Shown: positions 24,027 to 33,059, counted from the stretch's first letter. The stretch is DNA of 64,000 nt from Haladaptatus sp. QDMS2 (GCF_029338295.1 NZ_CP119791.1:1550001-1614000); one strand, 5' to 3'. Notes: generated by a model not told the origin, from the sequence alone. Translations and numbers: made by a program.

Positions 24027-26582
24027 TTAGTTGCTGCGGCGCACTGCGAGGAGTGCGGCTGCAATGAGCGCGATGACGGCTGCGAGTGCACCGAAGCCAG
24101 GACCGGTTTCCTCGGTCGTGGTTGGCTCGTCGGTGGAGTCAGACGTCGTGGTTGGCGACGAGGTTGCCGTGCCGGTCTCGGTTGCCGTGGCCGTGCCCGT
24201 TGCCGTGCCAGTTGCCGTACCGGTCGTGGTCGTACCGTCGCCGATAGTGATCTGAGCGGAGTCAGTCACTGCGGACCCGTCGTCACCAGCGTACGGACCG
24301 TCGTCCTCGCCTTCGGAGGTGACGAAGTCGTACTCCTGGTTACCGTTGGTGTCCATGTGAGGCATGGCGATGAGCTCCTGGTCCTCTTCGAGGGTTGCGT
24401 TGAGGGAGACCTCAACGTCGGAGTGTTCGCCTGCTTCGAGGTATTCGGAGGTGCCAACGACGCTACCGAGTGCGTCGCCGTCGAGGAGCGTGGAGTCGTG
24501 AATGGTCACGAAGCCGCCCTCGGACATGTTGACGGAGGAGACGACGACCGAGTCACCAGAGGTGGACTGGTCGTCGAAGGTGACGGAGGCCGATGGGCCT
24601 GCGCCGACCGTCCCGTCAACGCTCTCGAGCTCCATGCCGCCCTTGCGGATGGAAGCGTCGAATTCGGCACCGGATGCGACGTTGGACATGTCGAACTCAG
24701 CAGACCACGTACCGTCGGTCTGGACTTCAACGGTGTCCGACTTCAGGAATGGCGAGTCGCTGTTCGAAGAGCGGAGACGGATGGTCAGTTCCGTACCTGG
24801 TGCGAGGTTGCTCGTACCGGTGACGGATGCTGCGGAGCTCTTCGGGATGACGAGGTCGCCGTCCTGAAGGTTGTCGAATTCTGCTTCAGCGTCTTCGATG
24901 GAGAGGTTCGTCGTGACGGTTTCCTCTTCATCTTCGTCGAGGTACGGGTTCGTACCCTCAACGTCGTCTGCAAGGTCGCTACCTTCACCTGCAACACCGA
25001 AGGTAACTTCGTGTTCTTGGCCGTCTTCCATCGCCTCGATGGCGCCAGTGTCAATCACGACAAAGAACGTGTTGTTGTCTTCGTCGGTGTAGAGCTGAGC
25101 CTGCGAGGCGCTGAGGCCTGCGAGGTCGTCTTGGTCGATGACGACTTCTTCCTGGTTTGCGTCAGGGTTGGTCTGCTCGAATTTGAGCTGGAGACCGTTG
25201 CCCACGAGCGTGCTGAGGTCTTCGTCCTCAACGTAGCCGTAGAGGCCGGATGCTTCGACCTGGACGACCAGGCGGTCGCCCTTCACGACGGTGTCGCTCT
25301 CGCTGACCTCACCGAGGAGGTCTTCGAGGTCGTCAGAGTTGGCTGCTGCGTCTGGGGCGACCCACGTCTTGATGGAGTCGGTGGAACGGTCGCGGAGTGC
25401 GAGCGTACCGACGTCTTTCTCGTCAACAACGTCGCCGTCGTCGTCGATTTCATCGGAGGAGGCGACGCGGAGGTCGTAGTCGCCCGTTGCGAGTGGGTCC
25501 TCAAGGTCTCCCGGGATGTCGCCGCCGAGAGTAAGACGAGTTTCTTCGTTCACAATGTCGTCGCCTTCAGCAGAGTAGCTGTCAACCTCTGCGTCGCCAG
25601 CGGTGAACGTGTTCATCTTGATGGTGACCTCGCCGTCCTCGTCATCATCGACGATGTGGACGCGTTCGAGGTAGTTCACGTCTTCGCCACCGATGAAGAC
25701 CCACGCCTCGGTGGAGTCTTCCATGTTGACGGTGATGTACGCGTTGTCACCGACTTCCTCAGTCGTGACCGACTGATCGAAGGCGATGTCCGTGTCCTTC
25801 TCGTTAACCGTGACGGATGCGGAGTCGGACGCGGTGGTATCGTTCACCTGGAAGTCGAACGTGTAGTCACCGACGGTGTCGAATTCGGAGAAGTCAGCAA
25901 CGACGGTGTCGTCTCCAGTGACCTGGAGCGTGACTTCGTCGTCATCCTCGTTCTCAGAGATGAAATTGTTCTGACCCTGGTTGAAGATGTCCGCAAGATC
26001 GTCGCTGTCGAGACCCTCTGCGGTGACGTCGAGCAGGAAGGAGCCACGGTTGGACGTGACGTCGATTTCAGCCGTGCCATCTTGGAGGACTTCCGTGTCG
26101 TCCTCGTCGGTCTCTGTCGTCAGGGACTGAACTGCAGACTCCCACTCGGATGCGGTAACCTGCTCTTCTTCGGTTCCATCTGCTGCAGCAGAACCGACAC
26201 CGTTTGAGTTAACGGTGACAATCGTACCTTTGTAGACAATGACGTAATTGCCGTCAAGGTTGTCCGTATCGATGAGAGTGGCTGCGTTGTCGGTATCGAC
26301 CGTGAATTCGGTCACGAGTCCACCAACTTCGCCGTCACTGTTCACTTCGCGGATCTGGAAGGTGCGGTCACTTGCTGAATCGCCTGGGCCGGCGAAATTG
26401 CTACCATCGAAGTAAACTTCCTGGCCTTGCCAGAAAGTTTCTCCTGAGTCGAGTATGTCATCGGCGTCTGCTGAATTTGCTGCAGCCGCAGAGCCTGCAA
26501 AGGCTACTGTGCCAGCAAACACGGACAGGACCATAAGGCCTGCCAGGAACAAACTCCGAATCTTGGTGTTTGTGTCTGTCAT
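24027..26582 (-). CDS. csg: S-layer (major cell surface) glycoprotein with PGF-CTERM
   Basis: 851 aa from the ATG at 26582. The signal peptide IRSLFLAGLMVLSVFAGTV ending SAAAAN is the type seen on haloarchaeal S-layer proteins. A long, very acidic beta-domain ectodomain follows. A Thr-rich spacer (GTATGTATGTAT..., then TTTSDSTDEPTTTEE), typical for O-glycosylation, leads to GPGFGALAAVIALIAAALL and RRSN, the PGF-CTERM anchor signal processed by ArtA. N-glycosylation sequons (NNT, NLS, NMS) are present. It forms the outer lattice of the cell. An upstream frame from 26648 is the transcript leader, not protein. Confidence 0.93.
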   Translation of the reverse strand: MTDTNTKIRSLFLAGLMVLSVFAGTVAFAGSAAAANSADADDILDSGETFWQGQEVYFDGSNFAGPGDSASDRTFQIREVNSDGEVGGLVTEFTVDTDNAATLIDTDNLDGNYVIVYKGTIVTVNSNGVGSAAADGTEEEQVTASEWESAVQSLTTETDEDDTEVLQDGTAEIDVTSNRGSFLLDVTAEGLDSDDLADIFNQGQNNFISENEDDDEVTLQVTGDDTVVADFSEFDTVGDYTFDFQVNDTTASDSASVTVNEKDTDIAFDQSVTTEEVGDNAYITVNMEDSTEAWVFIGGEDVNYLERVHIVDDDEDGEVTIKMNTFTAGDAEVDSYSAEGDDIVNEETRLTLGGDIPGDLEDPLATGDYDLRVASSDEIDDDGDVVDEKDVGTLALRDRSTDSIKTWVAPDAAANSDDLEDLLGEVSESDTVVKGDRLVVQVEASGLYGYVEDEDLSTLVGNGLQLKFEQTNPDANQEEVVIDQDDLAGLSASQAQLYTDEDNNTFFVVIDTGAIEAMEDGQEHEVTFGVAGEGSDLADDVEGTNPYLDEDEEETVTTNLSIEDAEAEFDNLQDGDLVIPKSSAASVTGTSNLAPGTELTIRLRSSNSDSPFLKSDTVEVQTDGTWSAEFDMSNVASGAEFDASIRKGGMELESVDGTVGAGPSASVTFDDQSTSGDSVVVSSVNMSEGGFVTIHDSTLLDGDALGSVVGTSEYLEAGEHSDVEVSLNATLEEDQELIAMPHMDTNGNQEYDFVTSEGEDDGPYAGDDGSAVTDSAQITIGDGTTTTGTATGTATGTATATETGTATSSPTTTSDSTDEPTTTEETGPGFGALAAVIALIAAALLAVRRSN

Positions 26583-26650
26583 GGTTGATTTATGTGTTGT
26601 ACACACCGGCAACAGCACTTTCACGTCGTCCGCGTTTGGGAGTCGCAATA

Positions 26651-26666
26651 CCCGGGAGAGCCCGGG
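26651..26666 (-). promoter_or_regulatory. Leader hairpin of the S-layer transcript
   Basis: CCCGGG-AGAG-CCCGGG forms a six-pair all-GC stem with a four-base loop about 70 bases upstream of the S-layer start codon, inside the predicted transcript leader. A further GGGCCCGG run adjoins it. Long structured leaders that stabilise the mRNA are known for haloarchaeal S-layer genes; a stabilising role here is inference. Confidence 0.55.
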
Positions 26667-26729
26667 CCCGGAGAGCGTTACTCCGTACTGTCACCATGGG
26701 TAGGGGTACACCACAAAAGATAGCCTGTC

Positions 26730-26741
26730 ATTATAAATGCT
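26730..26741 (-). promoter_or_regulatory. Probable S-layer promoter (TATA)
   Basis: Minus strand GCATTTATAATG, preceded by ACCACAAA, resembles a haloarchaeal BRE plus TATA box. Transcription would begin about 25 bases downstream, near 26705, giving a leader of roughly 120 nt before the ATG at 26582. Confidence 0.6.
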
Positions 26742-26825
26742 TTGTGGTACTCTGCAAATAATGATAACTCGTATCATCCAACGATTCGCCTGTCACCCCG
26801 GGGTTTTACAGACCCTATAATCTGC

Positions 26826-26843
26826 GTCTGACGAAAGTCAGAC
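26826..26843. repeat. Inverted repeat with GAAA loop
   Basis: GTCTGAC-GAAA-GTCAGAC is a perfect seven-pair hairpin with a tetraloop. It lies about 85-95 bp upstream of the S-layer TATA box, so it could be an operator or the end of another transcript. Confidence 0.45.
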
Positions 26844-27046
26844 AATAGTTCAATTCATTCACAGAATGTGGTTTCTCAGACCCAGTGACAGGTCTCTGGT
26901 CTGGCGTTCACGCGCGAGGGCGGGCGCAAATAAGATGTATTAGCGAGAGAATGTCGAGTTCCTAGACACTCAATCGGAATCGACTATTTTCACGACAAAA
27001 TCGCAAAAAACAACTATTACCGGCAGTATTGTCCTGTTTTTCTGGT

Positions 27047-27820
27047 TCAGAGGTCGGCTGCCGTTTCCGGATTCAGAATCTCGACTTCGTGGCCATTCGC
27101 CGTGTGGGTGAACGCATAGCGGAAGTCACAGCTCTCTGGGTCGCGGTACTCTTCGATATCACGGGTTACGAGCGTCTCCCAGTACGATTCTAAGTCGTCC
27201 GTCCGGACGGCGATGTGGCCCCACGCGTCGCCTGTGTCGTAGCTGCGCCCGTCGTAGTTGTAGGTCAGTTCGACGGACATCTCCTCTTTGGCGGCCCCGC
27301 GCGGCTTCATGAAGTAGAGCGCGAAGCTGTCGTGTTCGGAGCGCCGGAACAGCTCGTAGTCGAGTTTGTGCGTGTACCAGCCAATCGCCTTCTCTATGTC
27401 CTCGACGCGGACCATCGTGTGGTCGAGCGACCAGCGCGCGCCGTGGTCGCGCTCGACGATTTCGATTTCGTGGCCGTCGGGGTCTTTGACGAACGCGTAG
27501 GAGCCACCGCAGGAGTCGGGGTCGCGGTAGTCCTCGACGCCCGCGTCCATGAGTTCGTCGTACGCTTCGTACACGTCTTCGACGCGGACGGCGATGTGGC
27601 CCCACGCGTCGCCTGCGTCGTAGCTTCGTCCGTCGTGATTGTAGGTGAGTTCGATGGTCGCGCCGTCCTCGTGCATGTCTTCCGGTCCGAGGTAGACGTT
27701 CGTGAAGGTGTCTGCCTCCCAGCGGCCTTTCTCCTCGTAGCCGAGGTGCGTCTTGTACCAGTCGAGCGATTCGTCTAAGTCTTCGACGCGCATCATCACG
27801 TGGTCGAGTGTCCCTTCCAT
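27047..27820 (-). CDS. Two-domain VOC (glyoxalase-like) protein
   Basis: 257 aa made of two tandem vicinal-oxygen-chelate halves. Each half has a LDHxMxRVEDLD start, an EELTYNxDGRSYDxGDAWGHIAVR block (one per half) and an end GxEIEIVE / GHEVEILN. Metal ligands of glyoxalase I type (H and E) are in place in both halves. Haloarchaea lack glutathione, so the usual substrate would be a methylglyoxal adduct of another thiol; the exact reaction is uncertain. Both halves are equally well kept, as in fused active enzymes. The start at 27820 is unambiguous. Confidence 0.85.
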   Translation of the reverse strand: MEGTLDHVMMRVEDLDESLDWYKTHLGYEEKGRWEADTFTNVYLGPEDMHEDGATIELTYNHDGRSYDAGDAWGHIAVRVEDVYEAYDELMDAGVEDYRDPDSCGGSYAFVKDPDGHEIEIVERDHGARWSLDHTMVRVEDIEKAIGWYTHKLDYELFRRSEHDSFALYFMKPRGAAKEEMSVELTYNYDGRSYDTGDAWGHIAVRTDDLESYWETLVTRDIEEYRDPESCDFRYAFTHTANGHEVEILNPETAADL

Positions 27821-27862
27821 ACCCCCGAATGCGGACCGCGGGCCAAAAAGAACACCGGAGCC

Positions 27863-28324
27863 CTACGTTTCGTGCCGGAAGATGTGGCGCAAATCCGGCC
27901 CGTAGAACCACCACGCGACGGTCCAGAGGGCGACCATGCCGAGCGGGAAGACGCGGTTACCAAGCGAGGCGATGAGGCCGATGGTGAGGTAGAACTGCGC
28001 CCCGCCCGCGAACACGAGCAGGCCACCGGTGAGACGGCGGTCCTCACGGCCGAGGAAGCCGGTCGCGGCACTCACCAGCGCGCCGAGGTAGAGCAGGGTG
28101 CTCGCGGGCCACGCCTGCAACGACCGGGGTAGCCCGAGGGTAAATCGCGTGAGGTAATCGTAGAGATTCGTGAGGTGCAACGGGTTCGTGTTCACGAGAC
28201 CAAAGGAGAACACGAGCGTGAACTGCCCGTTCAGCAGGATGACGGTCCAGGGCAACAGGCCAACTGCGAGAAGGGCAAGCAGGCGACCGATTGTGGCGCG
28301 ATTCGAAGGGGCGTCTGCACCCAT
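27863..28324 (-). CDS. TIGR04206-type membrane protein
   Basis: 153 aa with about four helices. The sequence LALLAVGLLPWTVILL, YLTRFTLGLPRSLQAWPASTLLYL and the end WWFYGPDLRHIF fit the haloarchaeal family named TIGR04206, whose function is unknown; the match is from memory of the family pattern. It starts at 28324, one base from the stop of the upstream Drg GTPase gene on the same strand, so the two are co-transcribed. Confidence 0.7.
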   Translation of the reverse strand: MGADAPSNRATIGRLLALLAVGLLPWTVILLNGQFTLVFSFGLVNTNPLHLTNLYDYLTRFTLGLPRSLQAWPASTLLYLGALVSAATGFLGREDRRLTGGLLVFAGGAQFYLTIGLIASLGNRVFPLGMVALWTVAWWFYGPDLRHIFRHET

Positions 28325-29434
28325 CTACTTGCGGGCGATGATTCGCAGAATGTCTTCGTCTTCGAGTTTGTGGTCCAGCCCGACCTGTTGTTCGTCGTGT
28401 TTCGCACTCGGGCCCGTCACGCGGGCGAAGCGAAACCGGTCGAGCAGGTTCGCGCCGAGTTTCTTACACGCGTCTTCGATGGTGTCCCCGCGCTGGATGA
28501 TGAGCGGCTCCTCGAAGTCCGTCCCTCGACCGGGCTTGTCCATGTAGACGCGGATGAGACCGAGGCGCTCCCAGATTTCCTCTTTGAGTGCGTCGAGTCC
28601 TCGTTCGGCTTCGGCGCTGATGAACACGACGTCGTCGGGGTCGAGCCCCTGCTCGCGGAGGTCCTCGTGGACCGTCTCCAGGTAGTCGCGGTCGATGAGG
28701 TCTGCCTTGTTGGCGATGACCATCGACGGCAGGTACACCCGATTTTTCATCAGGCCGTCGATGAGGCGGTCGACGGTGATGTTCTCGCGGATGACCACGT
28801 CTGCATTCACGAACCCTTTCTCGCGGAGGATTTCTTTGATGACCTCCTCAGAGAGGTCGAGGTCCACGCTCGACGTGATGTTGATGCCGCCTTTCCCTTT
28901 CTTGGTAATCTTGATGGAGGGCGGTTCGGTGTCGAGACGGACCTTGTTGTTATACAGTTCCTCGCGTAGGCGAGCGTAGCGGTCGATTTCGAACACCGAC
29001 AGCATGAAGATGATGAGGTCCGCCGTTCGGACGACGGAGAGTACTTCTCGACCACCACCACGGCCCCCTGCTGCGCCCTCGATGAGGCCGGGCACGTCGA
29101 GCAGCTGGATGTTCGCGCCGTTGTACTGCAACATGCCGGGGTGGACGTTGAGCGTCGTGAACTCGTACGACCCTACTTCGCTTTCTGCGTTCGTGAGGGC
29201 GTTGAGGAGCGTGGATTTGCCAACGCTCGGGAACCCCACGAGCGCAACCGTCGCATCGCCGGTCTTCTCGACGGCGTATCCTTCGCCACCGCCCGCGGAG
29301 GCTTGCGACTCCAGTTTCTCTTTTTTGTCCGCGAGCTTTGCCTTCAGCCGCCCGATGTGCGCCTCGGTTGACTTGTTGTAGGGCGTGTTGGCAATCTCCT
29401 CGCGGATAGATTCAATCTCCTCTTCGAGCCCCAT
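28325..29434 (-). CDS. drg: Drg-type OBG GTPase with TGS domain
   Basis: 369 aa. The archaeal DRG GTPase associates with ribosomes. GTP-binding motifs are visible: G1 GFPSVGKST (67-75), G3 DVPG within LLDVPGLIEGA, and G4 NKAD within VIANKADLID. A helical N-terminus (~1-50) precedes the G domain, and a C-terminal TGS domain ends KLEDEDILRIIARK. Length and order match Drg/Obg family members from archaea. It forms a likely operon with the TIGR04206-type gene. The start at 29434 (MGLEEEIESI) is well supported. Confidence 0.94.
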   Translation of the reverse strand: MGLEEEIESIREEIANTPYNKSTEAHIGRLKAKLADKKEKLESQASAGGGEGYAVEKTGDATVALVGFPSVGKSTLLNALTNAESEVGSYEFTTLNVHPGMLQYNGANIQLLDVPGLIEGAAGGRGGGREVLSVVRTADLIIFMLSVFEIDRYARLREELYNNKVRLDTEPPSIKITKKGKGGINITSSVDLDLSEEVIKEILREKGFVNADVVIRENITVDRLIDGLMKNRVYLPSMVIANKADLIDRDYLETVHEDLREQGLDPDDVVFISAEAERGLDALKEEIWERLGLIRVYMDKPGRGTDFEEPLIIQRGDTIEDACKKLGANLLDRFRFARVTGPSAKHDEQQVGLDHKLEDEDILRIIARK

Positions 29435-29534
29435 TACATGGCTATCGGCGGTGCCCGTCGAAAAACCCTTTCCATTGGGACGGTTGTCAAGTCGATACGT
29501 TAATACGGGGGTGCCGAGTGGGCCTACCTAGTTG

Positions 29535-29738
29535 ATGTCCGATTCAGCTCGCTTCCGCGATAGCACGCAAATCGTGCTTCCGGCAGACGTGTACGCAAAC
29601 GTCCGCGACTCGCTGGAGGCAGAGTTTACGCTAACCGCCACCGAGGAGCGACCGGGTTCGGTTCGCCTCATCGGGAGTCCAATCGACATTAAAGCCGCGA
29701 GCGACTACCTCGTACGGCAGGGCATCCCGGTTCGCTGA
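29535..29738 (+). CDS. Small conserved hypothetical protein upstream of rpl11
   Basis: 67 aa from the ATG at 29535 (MSDSARFRDSTQIVLP). The composition is a short beta-alpha fold with GSPIDIKAASDYLVRQGI at the end, resembling a half KH-like or MoaD-sized unit; no family is assigned. It lies 60 bp upstream of rpl11 on the same strand, but rpl11 has its own TATA box, so co-transcription is not required. Codon use is that of the backbone. Confidence 0.65.
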   Translation: MSDSARFRDSTQIVLPADVYANVRDSLEAEFTLTATEERPGSVRLIGSPIDIKAASDYLVRQGIPVR

Positions 29739-29765
29739 GTGCCCGGCGCTGTGGTCAAAAGACAA

Positions 29766-29775
29766 TTCTTAAAAC
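29766..29775 (+). promoter_or_regulatory. rpl11 TATA box
   Basis: TTCTTAAAAC is centred about 28 bases upstream of the rpl11 ATG, which places the transcription start at or next to the start codon: a leaderless mRNA, the common haloarchaeal arrangement. Confidence 0.6.
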
Positions 29776-29797
29776 CAACCGAGCGGTTGTGTCGGAT

Positions 29798-30274
29798 ATG
29801 GCTGGAACTATCGAAGCACTCGTACCCGGCGGTAAGGCCAACCCTGGCCCACCGCTCGGTCCCGAGCTCGGTCCGACCCCCGTCGACGTGCAGGCGGTCG
29901 TTAACGAGATTAACGACCTGACCGCCGCCTTCGACGGCATGGAAGTGCCCGTCACCATCACGTACGAAGACGACGGTTCGTTCGACATCGACGTCGGTGT
30001 GCCGCCAACGGCAGCACTTATCAAAGACGAGGTCGGATTCGAGACCGGCAGCGGCCGCCCACAGGCCGACTTCGTCGCCGACATCACGGTCGAACAGGTA
30101 AAGAAAATCGCAAAGCAGAAACAGACCGACCTCCTCGCCTACGACGTGAAGAACGCGGCGAAGGAAGTCGGCGGCACCTGCGCCTCGCTCGGCGTCACCA
30201 TCGACGGTGAGGACGCCCGAACCTTCAAACAGCGCGTCGACTCGGGCAAGTACGACGACATCCTCGTCGAATAA
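29798..30274 (+). CDS. rpl11: 50S ribosomal protein L11
   Basis: 158 aa. It binds the GTPase-associated centre of 23S rRNA. The Pro-rich N-terminal domain is plain (GGKANPGPPLGPELGP), followed by the C-terminal rRNA-binding domain (KQTDLLAYDVKNAAKEVGGTCASLG). The ATG at 29798 is the natural start. It is followed, after a structured leader, by the L1-L10-L12 operon, as in other haloarchaea. Confidence 0.97.
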   Translation: MAGTIEALVPGGKANPGPPLGPELGPTPVDVQAVVNEINDLTAAFDGMEVPVTITYEDDGSFDIDVGVPPTAALIKDEVGFETGSGRPQADFVADITVEQVKKIAKQKQTDLLAYDVKNAAKEVGGTCASLGVTIDGEDARTFKQRVDSGKYDDILVE

Positions 30275-30349
30275 ACCGACACAACTGTTCTCACGGTCAC
30301 GCGCCGTTCGACGCTTTTAAGTTAGTCTTGGGCGTGAAATCGGGTGAGG

Positions 30350-30402
30350 CAGGCACGCAGCCTGTTTCATCCCGTAGAAGCTACGAAAGCGTACTACGGA
30401 GG
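30350..30402 (+). promoter_or_regulatory. Structured leader of the L1-L10-L12 mRNA
   Basis: Two hairpins lie between a TATA-like CGCTTTTAAG (30312-30321) and the L1 start: CAGGC/GCCTG (30350-30354 with 30360-30364), then CCGTAG/CTACGG (30372-30377 with 30394-30399). The second encloses TACG/CGTA with an AAGC bulge on one side, and the ribosome-binding GGAGG (30398-30402) overlaps its base. An asymmetric bulge between two stems resembles the L1 site on 23S rRNA. Archaeal L1 is known to repress its own operon, so this is the probable autoregulatory site. Confidence 0.6.
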
Positions 30403-30405
30403 TGA

Positions 30406-31044
30406 ATGATGGCAGAATATGATATAGTGCAAGCAGTCTCTCGCGCACTCGAGGAGGCACCTGAGCGGAAGTTCCGCGAAACGGTGGACCTCGCGATTAA
30501 CCTGCGCGACCTCGACTTAAACGAACCGTCGAAACGTGTTGATGAGAGTGTAGTCCTCCCAGCGGGGACCGGTCAGGAGACCCAGATTGTGGTCTTCGCC
30601 GATGGTGAAACCGCACTCCGAGCAGAAGACGTCGCTACCGTCATGGGTAAGGACGATATCGAAGACCTCGGAGATGACACAAACGCAGCCAAGGATCTGG
30701 CAGACGAGACCGACTTCTTCGTTGCAGAAGTCTCGAAGATGCAGGACATCGGTCGCCACCTTGGTACCGTTCTCGGACCACGCGGTAAGATGCCAACACC
30801 ACTCCAACCCGACGACGACGTCGTCGAGGTAGTGAATCGTATGAAGAACACCGTCCAGCTCCGGAGCCGTGACCGGCGGACCTTCCACACCCGCGTTGGT
30901 GCAGAAGACATGTCCCCAGAGGACATCGCCGAGAACGTCGACGTTATCCTCCGGCGTCTGGAAGCGAACCTGGAAAAAGGGCCGCTCAACATCGACAGCG
31001 TCTACGTCAAGACGACGATGGGCCCGAGTGTGAGGGTGGCATAA
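30406..31044 (+). CDS. rpl1: 50S ribosomal protein L1
   Basis: 212 aa (or 211 from the second ATG at 30409). L1 forms the ribosome's L1 stalk and, in archaea, regulates its own mRNA. Typical blocks are [33 protein letters not shown] and [15 protein letters not shown] good GGAGGTG lies just upstream. The stop codon TAA overlaps the ATG of the L10 gene, so translation is coupled. Confidence 0.97.
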   Translation: MMAEYDIVQAVSRALEEAPERKFRETVDLAINLRDLDLNEPSKRVDESVVLPAGTGQETQIVVFADGETALRAEDVATVMGKDDIEDLGDDTNAAKDLADETDFFVAEVSKMQDIGRHLGTVLGPRGKMPTPLQPDDDVVEVVNRMKNTVQLRSRDRRTFHTRVGAEDMSPEDIAENVDVILRRLEANLEKGPLNIDSVYVKTTMGPSVRVA

Positions 31045-32090
31045 TGTCTGCAGAATCCGAGCGCAAAACAGAGGTCATTCCCCAGTGGAAGCGTGAGGAA
31101 GTCGACGCACTCGTCGACATCTTCGATGACTACCAGAGTGTCGGTGTCGTCCGTATCTCCGGCATCCCATCGAAGCAACTGCAGGCGATGCGCAGCGAAC
31201 TCCACGGCAGCGCAGAACTGCGCGTCAGCCGTAACACGCTGATGACGCGTGCGCTGGAAGAAATCAACGACGGGCTCGAGCAGCTCGTAGAGCACGTAGA
31301 CGGGCAGGTCGGCCTTATCGGCACCAACGACAACCCGTTCGGCCTCTTCAAGAAGCTCGAAGCCTCGAAAACGCCAGCCCCAATCAACGCTGGCGAAGTC
31401 GCACCCAACGACATCGTCATCCCAGCAGGTGACACCGGCGCGGACCCCGGTCCGTTCGTGGGTGAACTCCAGCAAGTTGGCGCAAACGCCCGCATCCAGG
31501 ATGGCTCCATCCACGTCTTGGAGGACTCGAAGGTTCTCGAAGAGGGTGAGGAAGTCACCCAGCAGCTCGCGTCCGTCCTCGCGGAACTCGGCATCGAGCC
31601 GAAAGAGGTCGGTCTCGACCTGCGCAGTGTGTACTCCGAGGGCGTGCTGTTCGACCCAGCCGACCTCGCAATCGACGTGGACGAGTACCGCAGCGATATC
31701 GAGCGTGCCGTGGCCCAGGCCCGGAACCTCTCTATCAACTCGGTCTACCCGACGGCGCAGACGGCCCCCGACCTCATCGCCAAGGCATCCGCCGAGGCAA
31801 AGAGCGTGGGTCTCCAGGCCGCCATCGCGAGCCCGGACCTCGCCGACGATCTCATCAGCCGTGCCGACGCGCAGATGCGCGCACTCGCGGCCCTGATCGA
31901 CGACGAGGAGGCCCTGCCCGAGGAGCTTCGCGGCATCGAAGCCGCCGCTCCCGCGCAGTCGGCTGAAGCTGAAGAAGACGCAGCAGACGAATCGACCGAC
32001 GACCAAGCCGCTGAGACCGACGCCGCGGACGACGACGACGATGACGACGAAGACGACGCAGGTGAGGGTCTCGGCAACCTATTCGGATAA
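31044..32090 (+). CDS. rpl10: 50S ribosomal protein L10 (acidic P0)
   Basis: 348 aa, archaeal length with the long C-terminal P0 extension. It anchors the L12 stalk to 23S rRNA. N-terminal rRNA-binding domain ([20 protein letters not shown]), then helices for L12 dimers, ending in an Asp/Glu/Ala-rich hinge and EGLGNLFG, the tail shared with L12. Starts at the last base of the L1 stop codon. Confidence 0.97.
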   Translation: MSAESERKTEVIPQWKREEVDALVDIFDDYQSVGVVRISGIPSKQLQAMRSELHGSAELRVSRNTLMTRALEEINDGLEQLVEHVDGQVGLIGTNDNPFGLFKKLEASKTPAPINAGEVAPNDIVIPAGDTGADPGPFVGELQQVGANARIQDGSIHVLEDSKVLEEGEEVTQQLASVLAELGIEPKEVGLDLRSVYSEGVLFDPADLAIDVDEYRSDIERAVAQARNLSINSVYPTAQTAPDLIAKASAEAKSVGLQAAIASPDLADDLISRADAQMRALAALIDDEEALPEELRGIEAAAPAQSAEAEEDAADESTDDQAAETDAADDDDDDDEDDAGEGLGNLFG

Positions 32091-32096
32091 GCAACA

Positions 32097-32432
32097 ATGG
32101 AATACATCTACGCAGCGCTCATCCTGAACGAGACGGACGCAGAGATCAACGAAGAAAACCTCACCGCAGTGCTCGACGCAGCAGGCGTCGACGTCGAAGA
32201 GTCCCGTGTGAAGGCGCTCGTCGCCGCACTCGAGGACGTCGACATCGAGGACGCAATCGAGCAGGCCGCAGCAGTTCCTGCCGCCGGCGCCGCCGCAGCC
32301 CCAGCAGAGGGTAGCAGTGACGACGGAGACGACGACGAAGCCGACGAAGCCGATGCTGCAGCCGAAGCGGACGACGACGACGAGGAAGACGAAGAGGCCA
32401 GCGGCGAAGGTCTCGGCTCCCTCTTCGGTTAA
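32097..32432 (+). CDS. rpl12: 50S ribosomal protein L12 (P1-like stalk)
   Basis: 111 aa. The N-terminal dimerisation domain ([21 protein letters not shown]) and an Ala/Glu/Asp hinge end in EGLGSLFG, the conserved factor-binding tail, nearly the same as that of L10. It recruits elongation factors. Only six bases separate it from L10; it closes the operon. Confidence 0.97.
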   Translation: MEYIYAALILNETDAEINEENLTAVLDAAGVDVEESRVKALVAALEDVDIEDAIEQAAAVPAAGAAAAPAEGSSDDGDDDEADEADAAAEADDDDEEDEEASGEGLGSLFG

Positions 32433-32559
32433 ACGTCGATTCGACCAACCTTCTCCATTTTTTCAGTTCCCCGAGCGACAGCGCCCGTCGCCGGCCGACG
32501 AGTTACGCAATCGGCCCATCCGCGAGTTTATACCTGAAGCCGGGACCAGTCCGTCCTGA

Positions 32560-33059
32560 ATGCCGCTCCCGAGCGTGAGTGTCCCCGTCGCCCCCGAAGC
32601 CACCTTGACCACCCTCGGGTTCGTCGCCGGCGGGATTTACCTCGGGACGATAAGCGGCCCCATCCCCGGCCTCCACGCGAACAACTTCGCCCTTTACTCG
32701 CGGCTGGCGTGTCGTTCGTCCCCGGCCCGCCGGCCCTAGTTGGCGTCGCGATGCTCGCCGCCATCGCAATCGCTGCCGCCGTCGCCTTCGTGCTCGTGAG
32801 GGTGGTCGGCGACTGGTATCTCGAAGCGGTCGGGTCGCTCGACTACGCGACACTCTCCGTCGTCGTCCTTTGCCTGCTCTGCCTGCTGGCGTGGTTGTTC
32901 GCCGGGGGAGTCGGCGTCGTGGTGCTCTGCGTCGCCACGCTGGTCGGACTCGTCCCCGTCTGCCTCGGCACGCGACGTGTCCATCTCATGGGCGTGTTGC
33001 TTGGCCCGATAATTCTCGGTGACGTGTGTGCGAAATTCCTCCTCTTCTGCCAGTTGTGA
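32560..33059 (+). pseudogene. Decayed DUF112/TctA-type permease
   Basis: The ATG at 32560 opens a frame with TLGFVAGGIYLGTISGPIPG and LHANNFAL, the first-helix signature of haloarchaeal DUF112 (tripartite tricarboxylate-type) permeases. At about 32690-32697 the frame breaks; in the next frame the sequence continues LAAGVSFVPGPPALVGVAML. Instead of the expected central ~250 residues it jumps to a C-terminal part ending LGTRRVHLMGVLLGPIILG. So there is one frameshift and one large internal deletion in a gene normally around 400 codons. It lies between the L12 gene and the NCS2 permease; the remnant cannot transport. Confidence 0.72.

Larger units (their letters stand above)
26583..27046. other. 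S-layer gene upstream region
   Basis: About 460 bp without a gene, holding the S-layer promoter and leader (separate entries) and a distal hairpin. The part near 26930-27040 lies downstream of the glyoxalase-type gene and is A+T-rich. Confidence 0.6.

Noticed and set aside
24357-26207. 616-codon open frame on the opposite strand of the S-layer gene
   Set aside because: Its composition (many Cys, Val, Arg) is that of a complement of a highly acidic GC-rich gene; no start signal.
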